A stretch of 64,000 nt of DNA from Roseococcus suduntuyensis (GTDB lineage: Bacteria; Pseudomonadota; Alphaproteobacteria; Acetobacterales; Acetobacteraceae). This document shows positions 63,960-64,000 of the stretch, piece after piece. Position 1 is the stretch's first letter. Each line of letters starts with the position of its first letter. The notes beneath the pieces were generated by a model. It was not told where the DNA came from. It did no database searches and was given only the letters and a program-made list of their open reading frames with translations. Location of the stretch: the NCBI RefSeq assembly GCF_014196305.1, contig NZ_JACIDJ010000001.1:1-64000 (forward strand), given 5' to 3'. Position numbers and translations under genes: made by a program.

Positions 63960-64000
63960 ATGGGGCGCATGACCCTGCGGCGCCTCGCCTTCCTCGCCCT
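63960..64000 (+). CDS. Start of a gene cut by the window edge
   Basis: An open frame begins at ATG 63960 or ATG 63969 (same frame) and reads TLRRLAFLAL before the window ends, which looks like the start of a signal peptide. Nothing more can be said about its product. It lies 31-40 bases after the 43-residue gene. Confidence 0.4.
   Translation, partial: MGRMTLRRLAFLA

Overview
The window is chromosomal DNA from a high-GC alphaproteobacterium, most likely a member of the Acetobacteraceae (Roseomonas-like). The evidence is a CcrM-type GANTC adenine methyltransferase, a CtrA-family regulator with the GMDEP and TVWGRGY signatures, a FYDLN-acid (TIGR02300) protein, an IalB-type secreted protein, a metX/metW pair, a PHB-type acetoacetyl-CoA reductase, a class II EPSP synthase and the tightly packed, overlapping genes usual for that family. 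Genus is an inference from gene content; no rRNA gene is present.

Layout. 0-5 kb: clpB and small accessory genes (MOSC, DUF1194, DUF1003). 5-8.5 kb: a leftward aromatic/histidine operon (chorismate mutase, hisC, prephenate dehydrogenase, PolB-like exonuclease). 8.6-11 kb: metX-DinB-metW. 11-13.2 kb: phbB facing a 3-oxoacid CoA-transferase pair. 13.3-16.9 kb: two tRNA genes and a DinG-like helicase with a TerB-like partner. 17-23.2 kb: a leftward TRAP-transporter operon with an HMG-CoA-lyase family enzyme, a class III CoA-transferase and an MFS carrier. 23.3-29.3 kb: a HicA-like protein, a CBS protein, a CtrA-like regulator and the aroA-cmk-rpsA block. 29.3-32.9 kb: a rightward run ending in rlmN, a small membrane protein and an MFS carrier.

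32.9-35.8 kb is a foreign insert, much richer in A+T than its surroundings: a type II restriction-modification cassette (PD-(D/E)XK-like endonuclease, XRE/C-protein regulator and a divergent N6-adenine methyltransferase) placed between the MFS gene and argG. 37-40 kb holds a transmembrane serine/threonine kinase with a long Pro-rich linker, followed by an OmpA-family protein. 40-46.7 kb carries a three-subunit molybdenum hydroxylase (FAD, Mo, 2Fe-2S), a DUF6524-like membrane protein and a second, unlinked Mo subunit. 47-51.6 kb is an RND efflux operon. 51.6-55.9 kb: trmB, metK, dadA and a double-domain Usp protein, with several strong hairpins around metK. 56-64 kb: an MFS carrier, an ABC exporter, a hydrolase, a glycosyltransferase, a radical SAM protein, rnhB, ccrM, an untracked 43-residue membrane protein and the start of one more gene.

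How parts connect. Acetoacetate links two regions: the HMG-CoA-lyase family enzyme would release it, the CoA-transferase pair would activate it and PhbB would reduce the CoA ester. The ccrM leader and the region upstream of the ctrA-like gene each carry two GANTC sites, as expected for methylation-sensitive cell-cycle promoters. A conserved hairpin repeat, also containing a GANTC site, sits at two convergent gene junctions. I did not find a clearly unprecedented multi-gene system. The points most worth following up are the restriction-modification insert next to argG, the repeat family, the exonuclease gene with no standard start codon, and the kinase architecture.
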